NCBI GenBank assembly: GCA_964035015.1
Contig: OZ036000.1
Location: 4,922,209 to 4,986,208, forward strand
Direction: 5' to 3'
Length of the DNA: 64,000 nucleotides
Source: Corallium rubrum
Lineage: Eukaryota; Cnidaria; Anthozoa; Scleralcyonacea; Coralliidae
Both the position numbers and the translations under genes were made by a program. Each line of letters opens with the position of its first letter. The stretch's first letter is position 1. The notes beneath the pieces were generated by a model, which ran no database searches, was not told the origin of the DNA, and worked only from the letters and a program-made list of their open reading frames with translations. Below, piece after piece: positions 1 through 10,893 of the stretch.

Positions 1-69
1 ACTTAATCCACCTTGGTTGAAAGGAAACATCTGCTGAAATTGGTCGAACACTACTTTTTAGATGAAGAT

Positions 70-720
70 CGCACACCTAAACACACACCTAAACATACAC
101 CAAAACCTAAACATACACCAAAACACACCCCTAAACATACACCTAAACACCAGTGATGGCTTTACAGGAGGTGCGGGGGTGCGCACCCCCTTGGCCTTGG
201 CCAACGGGGTGCAGGGGGATGCCAATTGCCTTGTTAAACCCAAGTACATTAAAGGACGCATTCATTCAATGTCCGTGTAAACTTCATAGGACCTAGGTAT
301 TAGGTTATATTAGCTATATGATTCATAGGTATTAATAGGTATAAAAAAAAGTTTCTGGTGGGCTTCGCCCCCCTGCCCCTCAGCCCCACCACAAGCTCGG
401 CCCCTTGGACCCTGCTGGGGGCTGTGTCCCCAGGCCCCTGCCGTAGCTCTCTCAGCGGCACTCCACCCTGCCTCGGTCGCGCCCCACGCCGCAGGCCTGA
501 TCTCACTTCGCTCGCTCAGCACCCCCTCCCCCCCCCTACCAGGTCAAGCTGGATCCATCACTGCTAAACACACCTAAACATACACCAAAACGCAGCCAAA
601 CACACACCTGAAAACACACACAAACACACACCTGAAAACACAAACAAACACGAACACATCTAAAAACACACCCAAACACGCACCTAGAAAAACACGCAAA
701 CACCCATATACCACATAAGT
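70..720. repeat. Degenerate CACCTAAACA-type tandem repeat, split by a MITE
   Basis: Units such as acacctaaacataca recur from about 70 to 150 and again from about 564 to 720. The interruption is the inserted element at 151-563, so this was one array before insertion. The ORFs across it are low-complexity and are not called as genes. Confidence 0.8.
151..563. mobile_element. hAT-type non-autonomous element (MITE), 413 bp
   Basis: Both ends carry CAGTGATGG as an inverted repeat (151-159 and 555-563). The element is flanked by an exact 8-bp direct repeat CTAAACAC (143-150 and 564-571), the target-site length expected for hAT transposases. The inside is GC-rich and has no credible coding. The flanking tandem repeat contains similar octamers, but the phase matches exactly at both ends. 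Confidence 0.8.
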
Positions 721-779
721 GACATCCATATCTACTTACACAGTACACAGCCATACAGCTACCTATACATAACCACCGA

Positions 780-1220
780 CCTAACTAGCAACTCACCCAC
801 CCTCCCACCACACGCAATGTCACGCTCACACGCAGTGTCACGCACATACACAAATGCGCGCGCATGCGCGTATTTATTTTAACACCAACTTTTTATATAC
901 ACAGATAACCGATATGATCCCGAATACTACAATATACATATTAAGATTTTAGATTTAAGAGTATAAACAAATTTCTAAATATCTCACTCTAGGCTTTGGG
1001 GTTTGGATGTATGTTGTATAACGTTGGTTTATTGACAAATGGTTATAAGTTTGATGTTATTTTAGTAATTATTTTGTATACAGTATTCTATTTTCAGAGA
1101 AATATATCATGTATTGAAACATTGATGGTATACTTGAACCTGTAAAATTATAGTACTGTAGTAGGATAATGATTTTTTTGCTGTGGCATAATTAACCTTT
1201 ATTGTCTATGCTCTATAGTT
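780..1220. other. Non-coding stretch, nothing recognised
   Basis: AT-rich sequence with a short alternating CG/CA tract (gcgcgcatgcgcg near 860). No gene, RNA or mobile-element end was recognised. Confidence 0.5.
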
Positions 1221-1224
1221 GCCA

Positions 1225-1765
1225 CTTTATTTCACTTCGCCTCACTCTACTTCATTTCACTTTGTTTTATTTTATTTTACTTTGATTCACTCCACGTTAC
1301 TTCACTTCGTGCTAATTTGCTCTAATTTACTTTAATTTACTTTACGTCATTTCACTTTACTATACTTTACTTCACTTTACTTCTCTTTTCTTTTCACTTC
1401 ACTTCACTTCACTTCACTTCACTTCACTTCACTTCACTTCACTTCACTTCACTTCAATTCAATTCACTTCACTTCACTTCACTTCACTTCACTTCACTTC
1501 ACTTCACTTCACTTCACTTCAATTCACTTCGCCTCACTTCACTTCACTTCATTTCACTTCATTTCATTTCACATCACTTCACTTCACTTCACTTCATTTC
1601 AATTCATTTCATTTCACGTCACTTCACTTCGCTTCACTTCACTTCACTTCACTTCACTTCATTTCATTTCATTTCACTTCACTTCACTTCACTTCACTTC
1701 ATTTCATTTCATTTCACGTCACTTCAATTTACTTCACTTCAATTCAATTCACTGTTTGACTTCAC
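1225..1765. repeat. (TTCAC)n satellite, about 540 bp
   Basis: Long run of the pentamer TTCAC with scattered variants (TTCAT, TTCAA, TTCGC). The centre (1395-1530) is nearly perfect and the edges are degenerate. No coding is supported. Confidence 0.95.
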
Positions 1766-3870
1766 ATCACATTACTTGATATTTCTTTGTTTTGCCACGA
1801 TCATGACGTGTTTTAAGGTTTTAAGGTCAAACCTTTTACCAAAATGGATTAATTTTGCAACCAATGAACACACAAAGGTAAAAAGTAAGCATTTTGATTT
1901 CATAACTATACTGATAGAACAACAAACTCCGATATTGGCGACATATATCTATATATATATCTATATATCTATATATGTATGTATATATATACAGTATACG
2001 CATTCCACGTTGCTCGGCGTACTTAATTTCTTTATTTCTAAATTCTGTGTATTTAATTTCTTTGCATTGTTTGGAAGCATTATTCCTCCACCAAGGGAGT
2101 AATTGCAAGATATCTATATACTAGTCTAGAGCTTCTGGTGTTAACATTTTCTAAGTAAAGGCGAGCTGTTTTTACCTCCGCCAGGAAGTTGTGTTCTCAC
2201 TATGGTTTGTCATGGCGACAAATTATGACGTCATTAATTGCAAACACCCAGGATTTTTAGAATTTCCAAAAAAGTTTTTCTTATTGTTTTGTTAACATAA
2301 AAAAGGTAGTATATCAAAAAAATAGTTTCTCTTTATTAAAAAGTGCTTACTTTTATTGTAATTATTATAAAAGCGAGCATAATAAAAATTGTCGGCTGAA
2401 ATTTAGTGTTGGTAGGTGTTCACAACTCCGCTGTAATTTTTTTTGGAGTAATATTTTTTCACCAAATTTTCCACATATAAAGCCCATACATATTTAGGAA
2501 AAGTCATAAAATTTCAGAACCATAGCTGTAATGGTTTAGGAGATATTAACTTTTAAATTCCGCGCGGGCACTTTCCCCCCCCCCCCCCCCCCCCTCGTCT
2601 GGATAGGGTTAAGGCAAATTTTGATTATTCAGGGTGACGCAAACTCGATTTACAATCTCAGCATGTCGCACACCACTCATGCATGCCTTTTGATTTTTGT
2701 GCTATAGATACGACAAGACCGGAATTATCTCCACTTGCATTTGGCTTGTGTTTAAGGAAGGAACAGAAAATATAACTCCATGATGTTAGTGGTAAGTTAA
2801 TAACGTTTTTGTCTTGTATATACTATTGTAGATTTACCCTTTAATTACAAGCAAGTTTCTGCAAGAGGTCCCCAGTTGACGAATGAATTGTCTGCCGTTA
2901 GCTAGAGTAATATAGTCAGGCGTTAGCCAGAGTAAAATATATAGGGACAAAATGTACGATTGCCTGTTAAAGGGTTAGAAGATTTTCTGTGTCAATCTTA
3001 CAGAGATCAGTGACTGAAGTTAAGATTAGTGATTAGGCGGCTAGATCTCCCGCTTGGCAAGCTTGCTTGTTGTTTTACTCGTTTTAAACTCAAAACACTC
3101 GACTCTATTTGGCTTGTACCGCCCTGTCAAAAGAAATATACACATGCTCCAACAAGCCTGACTTGTATATTAGGCTTGTTGGAATAAGGAAAGCGAAATG
3201 GTGATAAACTACCAGGAATCTATTATATACAGTGTGTTGTTTGCTATATTCTAACACACTGCCTACGCAGTACTCTTTTTACCCTTCCTGGAATAAGCTG
3301 CCCCATAAGGAATCCTAACGTTGATTACCTTTTGCTGCCGACGAACAAATTTCGTGACATGAGTCAGCCTTGTTAGCCCGGCGCATGTAAACAGCCTCTA
3401 ACAAGCTTGTCGTAGCCGACTTAACATTGCAATCTAGCCAAATCTATTATACGGTTACGTTACGGTTGGTTAAGCCTCGTCTCAAGTTGAATTCCGTATC
3501 ACCTGTTCATCATCGTCAAATTTAGTCCTCCCTTCCTTCTTTTGTCCCTTCTTTCCTTTCCTTCCTTCCTTTGATCCCTCCTTCCTTTCTTTTTTCTCTT
3601 CCTTCCCTTCCTCCCTTTCTCCATTCATGTATTCCTTCCTTTTTTTACTCTGAACTTTTTAAGTTTCTAAGGTCTTCCGTTTCTAACTGACTTTATTTCT
3701 TCTTGACGAATTTCTTTCTCTGGCTGAGAATTTTTCTCACCCAGGCCACACTCTCACTGTGCCAATGAGTTTAGTCACGTTTTCATCGAGTTCTAAAGTA
3801 GCTTCCTCCAGTATGAATCACGAGTGACACATTATTTTCTAAGAAAATATTTTCTAACGTGTTCTCTAGA
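1766..3870. other. Non-coding DNA with simple repeats
   Basis: Contains a TATC/TA-rich tract near 1940-1995, a poly-C run of about 20 at 2574-2594, one copy of the GTTAGCCAGAGTAAAAT dispersed family at 2895-2940, and a pyrimidine tract of CTTCC/CCTTT units at 3530-3660. It may include the promoter of the gene starting at 3873, but no clear core element was seen. Confidence 0.5.
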
Positions 3871-3872
3871 TT

Positions 3873-6236
3873 ATGTTATACACGTTGCCATATTTACTAT
3901 TTGGGTTCCTTGGCAACTGCGACTCTGCAAGCAGTTCTTTGGTCCAGACTTGCTCTGTCAGTGTTCGTGGTCTCCACTACTTTGCAAACACTGAGCCTCG
4001 TTGCCAGTTTAACCAGTTAAAACGTGTACAGGAAAAAATGGTCAAGGAAGTCCGCCATTATCAGTTCAATTGGACAAACCGGACAGAAATGATTGAGAGA
4101 GTCCACCATTGTCGCTTCAACTGGACAAACCGGAAAAAAATGGTCGAAAAAGCCCGCGAACGAATCACACACCGACAAAAGTTATTCTTACGTTTCAAGG
4201 TCCCAGTCTATTACCCCAACGCGTCGTTGTCTTGGAAACAGGCAGCCAACGAGTTCGAAACGTGGGTGTGGGTCGCCGCAACGCACGAATATATGCTGTT
4301 CTTTCCTCATAACTTCAACGTCTTGTCGCTAGGAACTATGGGAATTATCACGAATGATTTCTGGGAGCCCGGTGGAGAGGGAAAAATCGCCGGGCATTGC
4401 GACCGGACCTGTGCGGAATTTACAACCAAGATACCCCGTTGTGTATTGACCTGGAAGGATATCCAACAGTTCATGTCTGATGTTACTGGTGAGAAAACCG
4501 AATGGAACTGTCTGCTTGCAACTTGACTACAATATCGCTGATGTCATACTCAATCCAAATGCTGCGTTGCCGGATCTATTTTATTACTGGCGATTCCTGC
4601 GTCAGCTTTTTTCCAGAAGGCCCTATTTCGGGATAGGCATGTCCAACGACGATTTCATTCACTACGACTGTTTCGACAGGGCCGGCAAATTGAAAACGAA
4701 AGAGCTACTAATGAACTACTTTGTGATTCTAATCACCGCAATTCTCCTATGGTTATACTCACCACTCCTTGTCCACTATTTCCCGAGTTCCGAACCTTAC
4801 CCTACGATATCTTACCCTGCGGTTTTAAAACCTACGGAATTTCACCCCACTTATAAAAGTCCGGTTCGCTTTGGATATTTCCTTCGATGCTTACTGTGCT
4901 ACTATATGGAGAATAGGAGAAAAGCAATAATCTGAATTATAAGTCTCGTATTCGACGTACCGTATTTCTCTGCTGCCTATTTGGAATATCATTCCGATTC
5001 CTATATACGCCATATTGGAGTTACCAAGTCTTTCTTCTTACGTGTTTCCTCGCTATGGCTCTGATTCCGGAATTTTGGAGCGTCCATCTCGGTGACGAAC
5101 ATCCGACACACTTTCTGGACCTGTGGGAGTACCCCAAAGGTGTTTTTCGCAATAACCTAAGAAAGAAAGAATACCAGTTCTTGGCTCACTGCATGCAAGA
5201 GCGCGTCTACCTAGTGTTCGATTATCGCTTTCTGGCAATGTTATATAACCAGAGCTTCGAGTCGCCATTATTTTTGAAACCATGGGCTGAAATTCTCGCT
5301 TGTTTTCCTTTGAATATTGTTAAGTTCATTTTATTGGTCTGTTTTGGCGTCGTGAGATTAATCTGTGCGGTACTCTATCATGTTGCGCCGGCTTTCTATT
5401 TCTACAAGCAACTATTCGTGGCCATTTTCAAAGGGACAAGCCTCGGTCTTCGTCTTGATGGACGTCGTGGCAATTCACCGTTCTGGTACGCATACAGCGC
5501 GTTGATAACCCTAACGAGCTTTCTCTTCAGCGGTCTCCTCGTTGCGTACTTCATGCTGGCCACGATGTTTGCCTGTTATCTGGTTGCCGACGTAACCATG
5601 TTTACCTACATCGGCGCAGTCATGGACCCGTCGATGGCGTTTAAGTATGTCGTGTTTGTCAGCGCTGTGTCGTTGGTTCTACACAAACTTACCGCAAACC
5701 TAAGCGAGAATTACGACGAACTACTCAACCAAGTGGTCGAAATACTTCAAAAATCGGACCAACGCCGTCACGTGGTTAACACATGTGCGAGAGTCGGTAT
5801 TCGTAGTACACTTGAGCAAGTGGATGAAGCAGACGGCACGTTCAAAGTCCTCCTCAAGATCGACCAAAAGCCTGCGAAAGTGTTGCTTTATGGTGATCAC
5901 TTTTGGACCTATATATCCCGACCATTGCTTGATTCCTGCATCGAGGACTGCGACCCGCTGAGAAGACAGATCTCATTCATATTTGTCAAAGTGCTTCTGA
6001 TGACATTCTATCTCTTGATAGCTATGTGGATCAAAAATGTCTTTCACAAAGAGAAAGAAGTCTCCAACATCTTTACCATAATCCAGAACATTGCCATGTA
6101 TTTCGTTCCCAATCTTCTTCAGTTTTTCGCCGACAAGAGACGCTTCGGAAAGAAAAATGACGTCTTTCTTCGCCAACTCGTTCACAAAGCAATAGCGGCT
6201 TTCGTGGAACGAGAATGTGTACAACCTGCTGTGTAG
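3873..6236 (+). CDS. Multi-pass membrane protein of unrecognised family, in three frame blocks
   Basis: Three consecutive open blocks read as one protein of roughly 790 residues. Block 1 (3873-4526) starts at an ATG and contains three tandem copies of a unit of about 19 residues (QFNWTNR...), residues 46-100. Block 2 (4480-4935) is one frame over and has one membrane segment. Block 3 returns to the first frame, is open from 4917 and ends at 6236, with about five hydrophobic spans. The blocks overlap at 4480-4526 and 4917-4935, so a shift of one base in each direction restores frame. No splice pair with matching phase was found at either joint (gtgaga at 4489 and the AGs near 4605/4616 are out of phase). 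It could be a recent pseudogene, base errors, or an unusual intron. I do not recognise the family and assign no function. Confidence 0.6.
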
Positions 6237-6258
6237 GAGTATCGAGATGGCTTTGGAG

Positions 6259-6472
6259 TAATGAATTTTAGGAATGTAATGAATTTTAAGAATGTAATGA
6301 ATTTTAGGAATGTAATGAATTTTAGGAATGTAATGAATTTTAGGAATGTAATGAATTTTAGGAATGTAATGAATTTTAGGAATGTGAAGAATTTCGGGAA
6401 TGTAAAGAATTTGAGGAATGTAAAAAAGTTCAGGAATGTAGAAAAATTCGAGAAGGTAAAATTCTTTTAGAA
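6259..6472 (+). repeat. 18-bp minisatellite directly after the membrane-protein stop
   Basis: About eleven copies of AATGAATTTTAGGAATGT, decaying toward the 3' end. 18 is a multiple of three, so open frames run through it on both strands (MNFRNV on plus). These frames are by-products of the repeat. It begins about 20 bp after the stop at 6236. Confidence 0.95.
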
Positions 6473-6555
6473 TCCCGAAACCCAAGTATTTTTTATGTTT
6501 GACCTAAAGAAAAAGAAGAAGAAAAAGATTGTAGTAAATAAAAGAAAAACGTTCG

Positions 6556-7213
6556 TTAAAGTGCTTATGAAACGAAAATTAAATTTGTCTTATTTGAAAG
6601 TACTTTTGAAATGACAAAGTAACATCTTTTGCTGTTTTTTGTTTTCTTGCTTCGTTTTTGAGATATTTCAGTTTGTTTTACATGTGAAACTAACCAGTAA
6701 CATCACAACGTGCAAAAGCTTATATTTATATATATTGGAATCACTTTGAAGTAATTATGTATGTGTTTTTCCCTTACACAACAAAAATATACATTTTCAA
6801 CTGATTCCGTTTAAAATAGCAAAGATATATAACCTTTCCCAGTAAGTCATTATCAGAGGCGGATTAAGGGTACCTGAGGCCCCTGGCTGTATTTCTGATT
6901 GGGCCCCCCCCCCTTCTTGCACTGCACGTAGGGGCCTGGGGCATTCTTTTTTTAATAAGACATCAGCGGCCCCGGCCCCCCCTAGGATCCGTGAGGCCGC
7001 GGGCCCCTGGCTGTAGCCCAGTCAGCCCCCCTTAATCCGCCACTGGTCATTATGCACGTTGTGAGAAGGTTGTGATATCACTGGTTATTGAAAACAAACT
7101 GAAATATCTCAAAAACGAAGCAAGGAAACAAAAAACAACAAAAGATGTTACTTTGTCATTTTAAAAGTACTTTCAAATAAGACAAACTTAATTTTCGTTT
7201 CATAAGCACTTAA
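6556..7213. mobile_element. TTAA-flanked foldback MITE with arms of about 160 bp
   Basis: The left arm (6556 to about 6715) and right arm (about 7053-7213) are inverted copies. Both begin at TTAA and continue with GTGCTTATGAAACGAAAATT (the left arm has one extra A after TTAA). TTAA boundaries suggest piggyBac-type mobilisation. The centre is occupied by a younger hAT MITE (6854-7045). A single arm of the same family lies at 12880-13005. Confidence 0.75.
6854..7045. mobile_element. hAT-type MITE, 192 bp, nested in the TTAA foldback
   Basis: Terminal inverted repeats CAGAGGCGGATTAAGG and CCTTAATCCGCCACTG, flanked by a perfect 8-bp duplication GTCATTAT (6846-6853 and 7046-7053). The inside is C/G-rich and non-coding. 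Confidence 0.9.
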
Positions 7214-7801
7214 GGCCATGTGGAAAGTTTGTGCAGGCTTGAAAGTGAGACGCTTCTCTTGCCGCTTGGAAGCACCGACAACAAAAAGATCGAAGTAATT
7301 AGCATATTAGGGTATTAGCATATTGAAAGACAAAGTATTCCACGCGTATAGAACAAAAGGCAAAACAAAGAAAATTCCACTTGTGGTCTCCTTAGATTTG
7401 GCCACTTGCATGTTCGAGTCCCAGAGCCACAAAAGACCTTCCTTCGTTTGGTTTATGCTTATTCGTTAACAGTGTAAAGAAACAAGGCTTTATGCTATTT
7501 AGTTATCACTGATTATCGACAGCGAGACACATCGAGTGGGCCAATTCTGGTCGATAGACCGCAAATCAGTCATGGTCAAGTGCTTGCAATGTCATTAACT
7601 ACCCTATGAAACGGAACGATATCAGACTCTATAAGTAACGAACGGTGTGAAAAGCATGGTTTAAATTTGAAGCCAAAGTGAACGAGATCGAATGTACTGT
7701 ACTACGCTTTCCGCACTGCTGTTGTGAAAAAGGCACGAAGAATCGACTGAAACGTAGGCCATATACAGTTCAGCGCCTTTGGCTTTCAATCTGATATCAG
7801 A

Positions 7802-8306
7802 ATGAGATTGCTACTGCTGCTGTACTTGGCAGTGGCACTGTTTATCGATCTATCGAGGTGTACAGCTCAAGTTTGCCCTCATAACCATGGTTTTAAGTCT
7901 CACGACGTTATCCCCGTAAAAGTATTTGCGTTCGACTTCGACCAGACAGCAACGCCGTTTACGGCTAAAGATTCATCTGAAGTACTCTACAAGGCAACGA
8001 CGGCGTACAGGAACGACAATAGACAGGTGAGCGATTAAATTATGGAACTTGTACTTGAGTCACTGTTTTTGGATTTGTGACTTGCCTTGAGACTTGGACA
8101 GTTGACTTGTAACTCGAATAAAATAACTTGTGACGTGCATGCATGACTGGTGGTGGCTTGACTATATAGTTACTTGGATATATAGTGACTTGATTAATGA
8201 CTTGGGCCCCGCAGAATGACTTGGCTAGTGACATGGTCAGATTCTTGACTATATCGACTCGATTAATAAGTTGGATAGACTTGACCTGTGACTTGGCGAG
8301 AGACGT

Positions 8307-8371
<65 letters not shown>

Positions 8372-10214
8372 CAAATTGGCTATAGTGCACGACTTAGTGA
8401 TTTGACTAGTGACTCGAACAGAATGACTTAACTAGTGACTTGACTAGTGATTGTCTAGTGACTTGACTAGTGATTGTCTAGTGGCTTGACTAGGGGCTCG
8501 ACTAGCGACTTGACTATAGTGACTTGACTAGGGGTTTGACTAGGGGCTTGACTAGTGACTTGTCTAGTGACTTGACTAGTGGCTTGACTAGGGACTTGAC
8601 TGGTGACTTGACTAGTGACTTGACTAGTGACTTGTCTAGTGACTTGACTAGTGGCTTGACTAGGGGTTTGACTAGTAACTTGACTAGGGGCTTGACTAGT
8701 GGCTTGACTAGTGACTTGACTATAGTGACTTGACTAGGGGTTTGACTAGGGGCTTGACTAGTGGCTTGACTAGTGACTTGACTAGTGGCTTGACTAGTGA
8801 CTTGACTAGGGGCTTGACTAGTGACTTGACTAGTGACTTGACTAGTGGCTTGACTATAGTGACTTGACTAGTGATTGACTAGTGACTTGACTAGTGATTG
8901 ACTAGTGACTTGACTAGTGGCTTGACTATAGTGACTTGACTAGTGATTGACTAGTGACTTGACTAGGGGCTTGACTAGTGACTTGACTAGTGGCTTGACT
9001 AGTGACTTGACTAGTGACTTGACTAGTGGCTTGACTATAGTGACTTGACTAGTGACTTGACTAGTGGCTTGACTATAGTGACTTGACTAGTGACTTGACT
9101 AGTGGCTTGACTAGTGGCTTGACTAGTGGCTTGCCTAGTGGCTTGACTATAGTGACTTGACTAGTGATTGACTAGTGACTTGACTAGTGACTTGACTAGT
9201 GGCTTGACTACTAGTGACTTGACTAGTGACTTGACTAGTGGCTTGACTAGTGGCTTGACTAGGGGCTTGACTAGGGGCTTGACTAGTGACCTGACTAGGG
9301 ACTTGACTAATAGAGTTGGACAGAATTACTTGACTATAGTGACTTGACCAGTGATTTGAGGTTAAAAAATAGATTGTGACTAGAGCTACGCTACTCGGTG
9401 TATATATGCAAAACTGACTTCTATACCAACATTACAGGTGAGAGAAAATATCGACACTGAATGGAAACATGCGGTCTTCTCCAAGGATGCTGAATATATA
9501 CACGACCTCACGAAAGAAACGCTAAGCAGATTGAGACACTCGAGTCTATCGGAGGCGCAGAAAATGGCCGAGTTGCGAACTTATGTCACCAAAATGGACC
9601 AATTCTATGGCAACTTGTTAAAGCATGTTGTAGCACACAAAATGTTCGAAGGCATAACCACAGAAGGGCTCCGCGAGATCGCCCGACAAATGAGTTTATG
9701 TCCAGGGTTAATAACAACCTTAAAACGCTTCCAAAATCCAGTCATAAGCGTCATCTCGGCGGGGATGTCCAAGAGATTTGTTGAAGACGTGTTTAACCAG
9801 CACAACGCTCCGAGAAACCTAAAGATATATTGTGGGGAGCTAATTTTCAAAAACGGCCAGAGTACTACTGATATTACAGGAAGACTGACTACTTCGGGCA
9901 AGGAGAGAGTCTTGGGAGATCTAATCAGCCAGGCCGCGATGAGGAAGGGTTACTCTATTTATATAGGCAATGCCTATGTTGATCTGTTAGCCATGTTGAG
10001 GGCGGATATTGGTATTGTGATTAACTACACTGGGACATTCCTTCGCGTGGTTCACGCGTTCGGTATAAAGACGCTCCCCGTGGGGGACTGGAGGAGACTA
10101 GGTGGTTGTTCCGGCGAGGACGGTGACGTGGAGACGAGGCCGGTGATTTATACAGCACAATCGTGGGATGAAATTGGCGAGCTGGTTTTTGGCTCGGGGC
10201 CTGTTACATTGTAA
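7802..10214 (+). CDS. Secreted HAD-superfamily phosphatase, TH2/thiamine-phosphatase-like
   Basis: Two exons, 7802-8026 and 9438-10214, join in phase 0 through a GT-AG intron to give 333 residues. A signal peptide covers about residues 1-23. HAD motifs follow: motif I DFDQTAT with nucleophile D45 and acid D47, motif II S182 in VISAGMS, motif III K230 in TSGKERV, and motif IV IGNAYVDLLAML. The block YIGN..VDLLAMLRADIGIV closely resembles the HAD half of plant TH2, which dephosphorylates thiamine monophosphate; the substrate here is inferred only. The first acid of motif IV is Asn253, with D257 kept, which could affect Mg2+ binding. A secreted location is unusual for thiamine salvage. An AATAAA lies at 10669-10674. 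The gene converges on HACD3. Confidence 0.8.
8027..9437 (+). repeat. Phosphatase intron filled with ACTAGTGACTTG minisatellite and an AT tract
   Basis: The intron opens with gtgagc and closes with attacag. It holds degenerate units at 8040-8310, an (AT)n tract at 8310-8367, and from about 8400 to 9350 a 12-bp array of CTTGACTAGTGA/CTTGACTAGGGG variants organised in higher-order blocks that include CTTGACTATAGTGA. ORFs inside are products of the periodicity. Confidence 0.9.
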
Positions 10215-10890
10215 AGGCGAGTTACTCAGCCGGTATCATGGGATTAAATGACCCTCCGTAATAACTGACCTCCGGGATAGGTAACCTCAGGATACGAGAC
10301 CCCAGGGGTAAGTGATCCCTAAGATTTGTGACCCCAAGTGATAAGTGGCCTTCAGGGATAAGCGACCCTCCGGATAAATGGCCTCTGATAACTGACCTCT
10401 AGGGGTAAGTGTTTCCCCAGTTCAAAATGTACGTAAAACCCACTTCGGTACTGTAATATATAGGATAATTTAATTCTATTTTTCATTACGTCGGTTGATA
10501 ATAATATGAAATTCATTGTCTACTTTTTACTGGCAAGATGTAACCAAATATAAAAGCTTTCCTTAAATTACGAGCATGGATTTTTTTACTTTAAGCTACA
10601 ACAGTCAGTCGAAATGGCGAACTGGTCTTTTGCTAAGGCGTTTATCGGAACAAAATGTTCAAAAGCTAAATAAAACGTTGGACTTGTGATGAATTTGTGA
10701 TAGATTGTGCAAAATGCTACCGTAATAACTAGATTTGACTCGACACAAGAGCAACGTCTAAACTAAACCTAAGGCTTTTAGACGAACAAAATATTTCTCG
10801 TATTTGCAATGAAGAATACACATATGTCCTATCTTTTCATTTTGTTTCCTTGTTTTTCCTGATGCAATCTTCTACTTTATAATTCTATAA
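10215..10890. other. Intergenic between two convergent genes
   Basis: From 10230 to 10410 there is a degenerate repeat of about 20 bp with cores such as TAAGTGACCCTCCGG. The remainder is AT-rich 3' flank of the phosphatase gene with a poly(A) signal at 10669. No gene was seen. Confidence 0.55.
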
Positions 10891-10893
10891 AGT

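Noticed and set aside
4524-4529. Stop-codon readthrough at TGA CTA in the membrane-protein gene
   Set aside because: Readthrough meets another stop after five codons; only a change of frame would extend the protein.
4489-4616. Intron gtgaga...ccag to explain the first frame change of the membrane protein
   Set aside because: The phase does not match: joining 4488 to 4617 gives a stop after six codons, and joining to 4606 also leaves the wrong frame.
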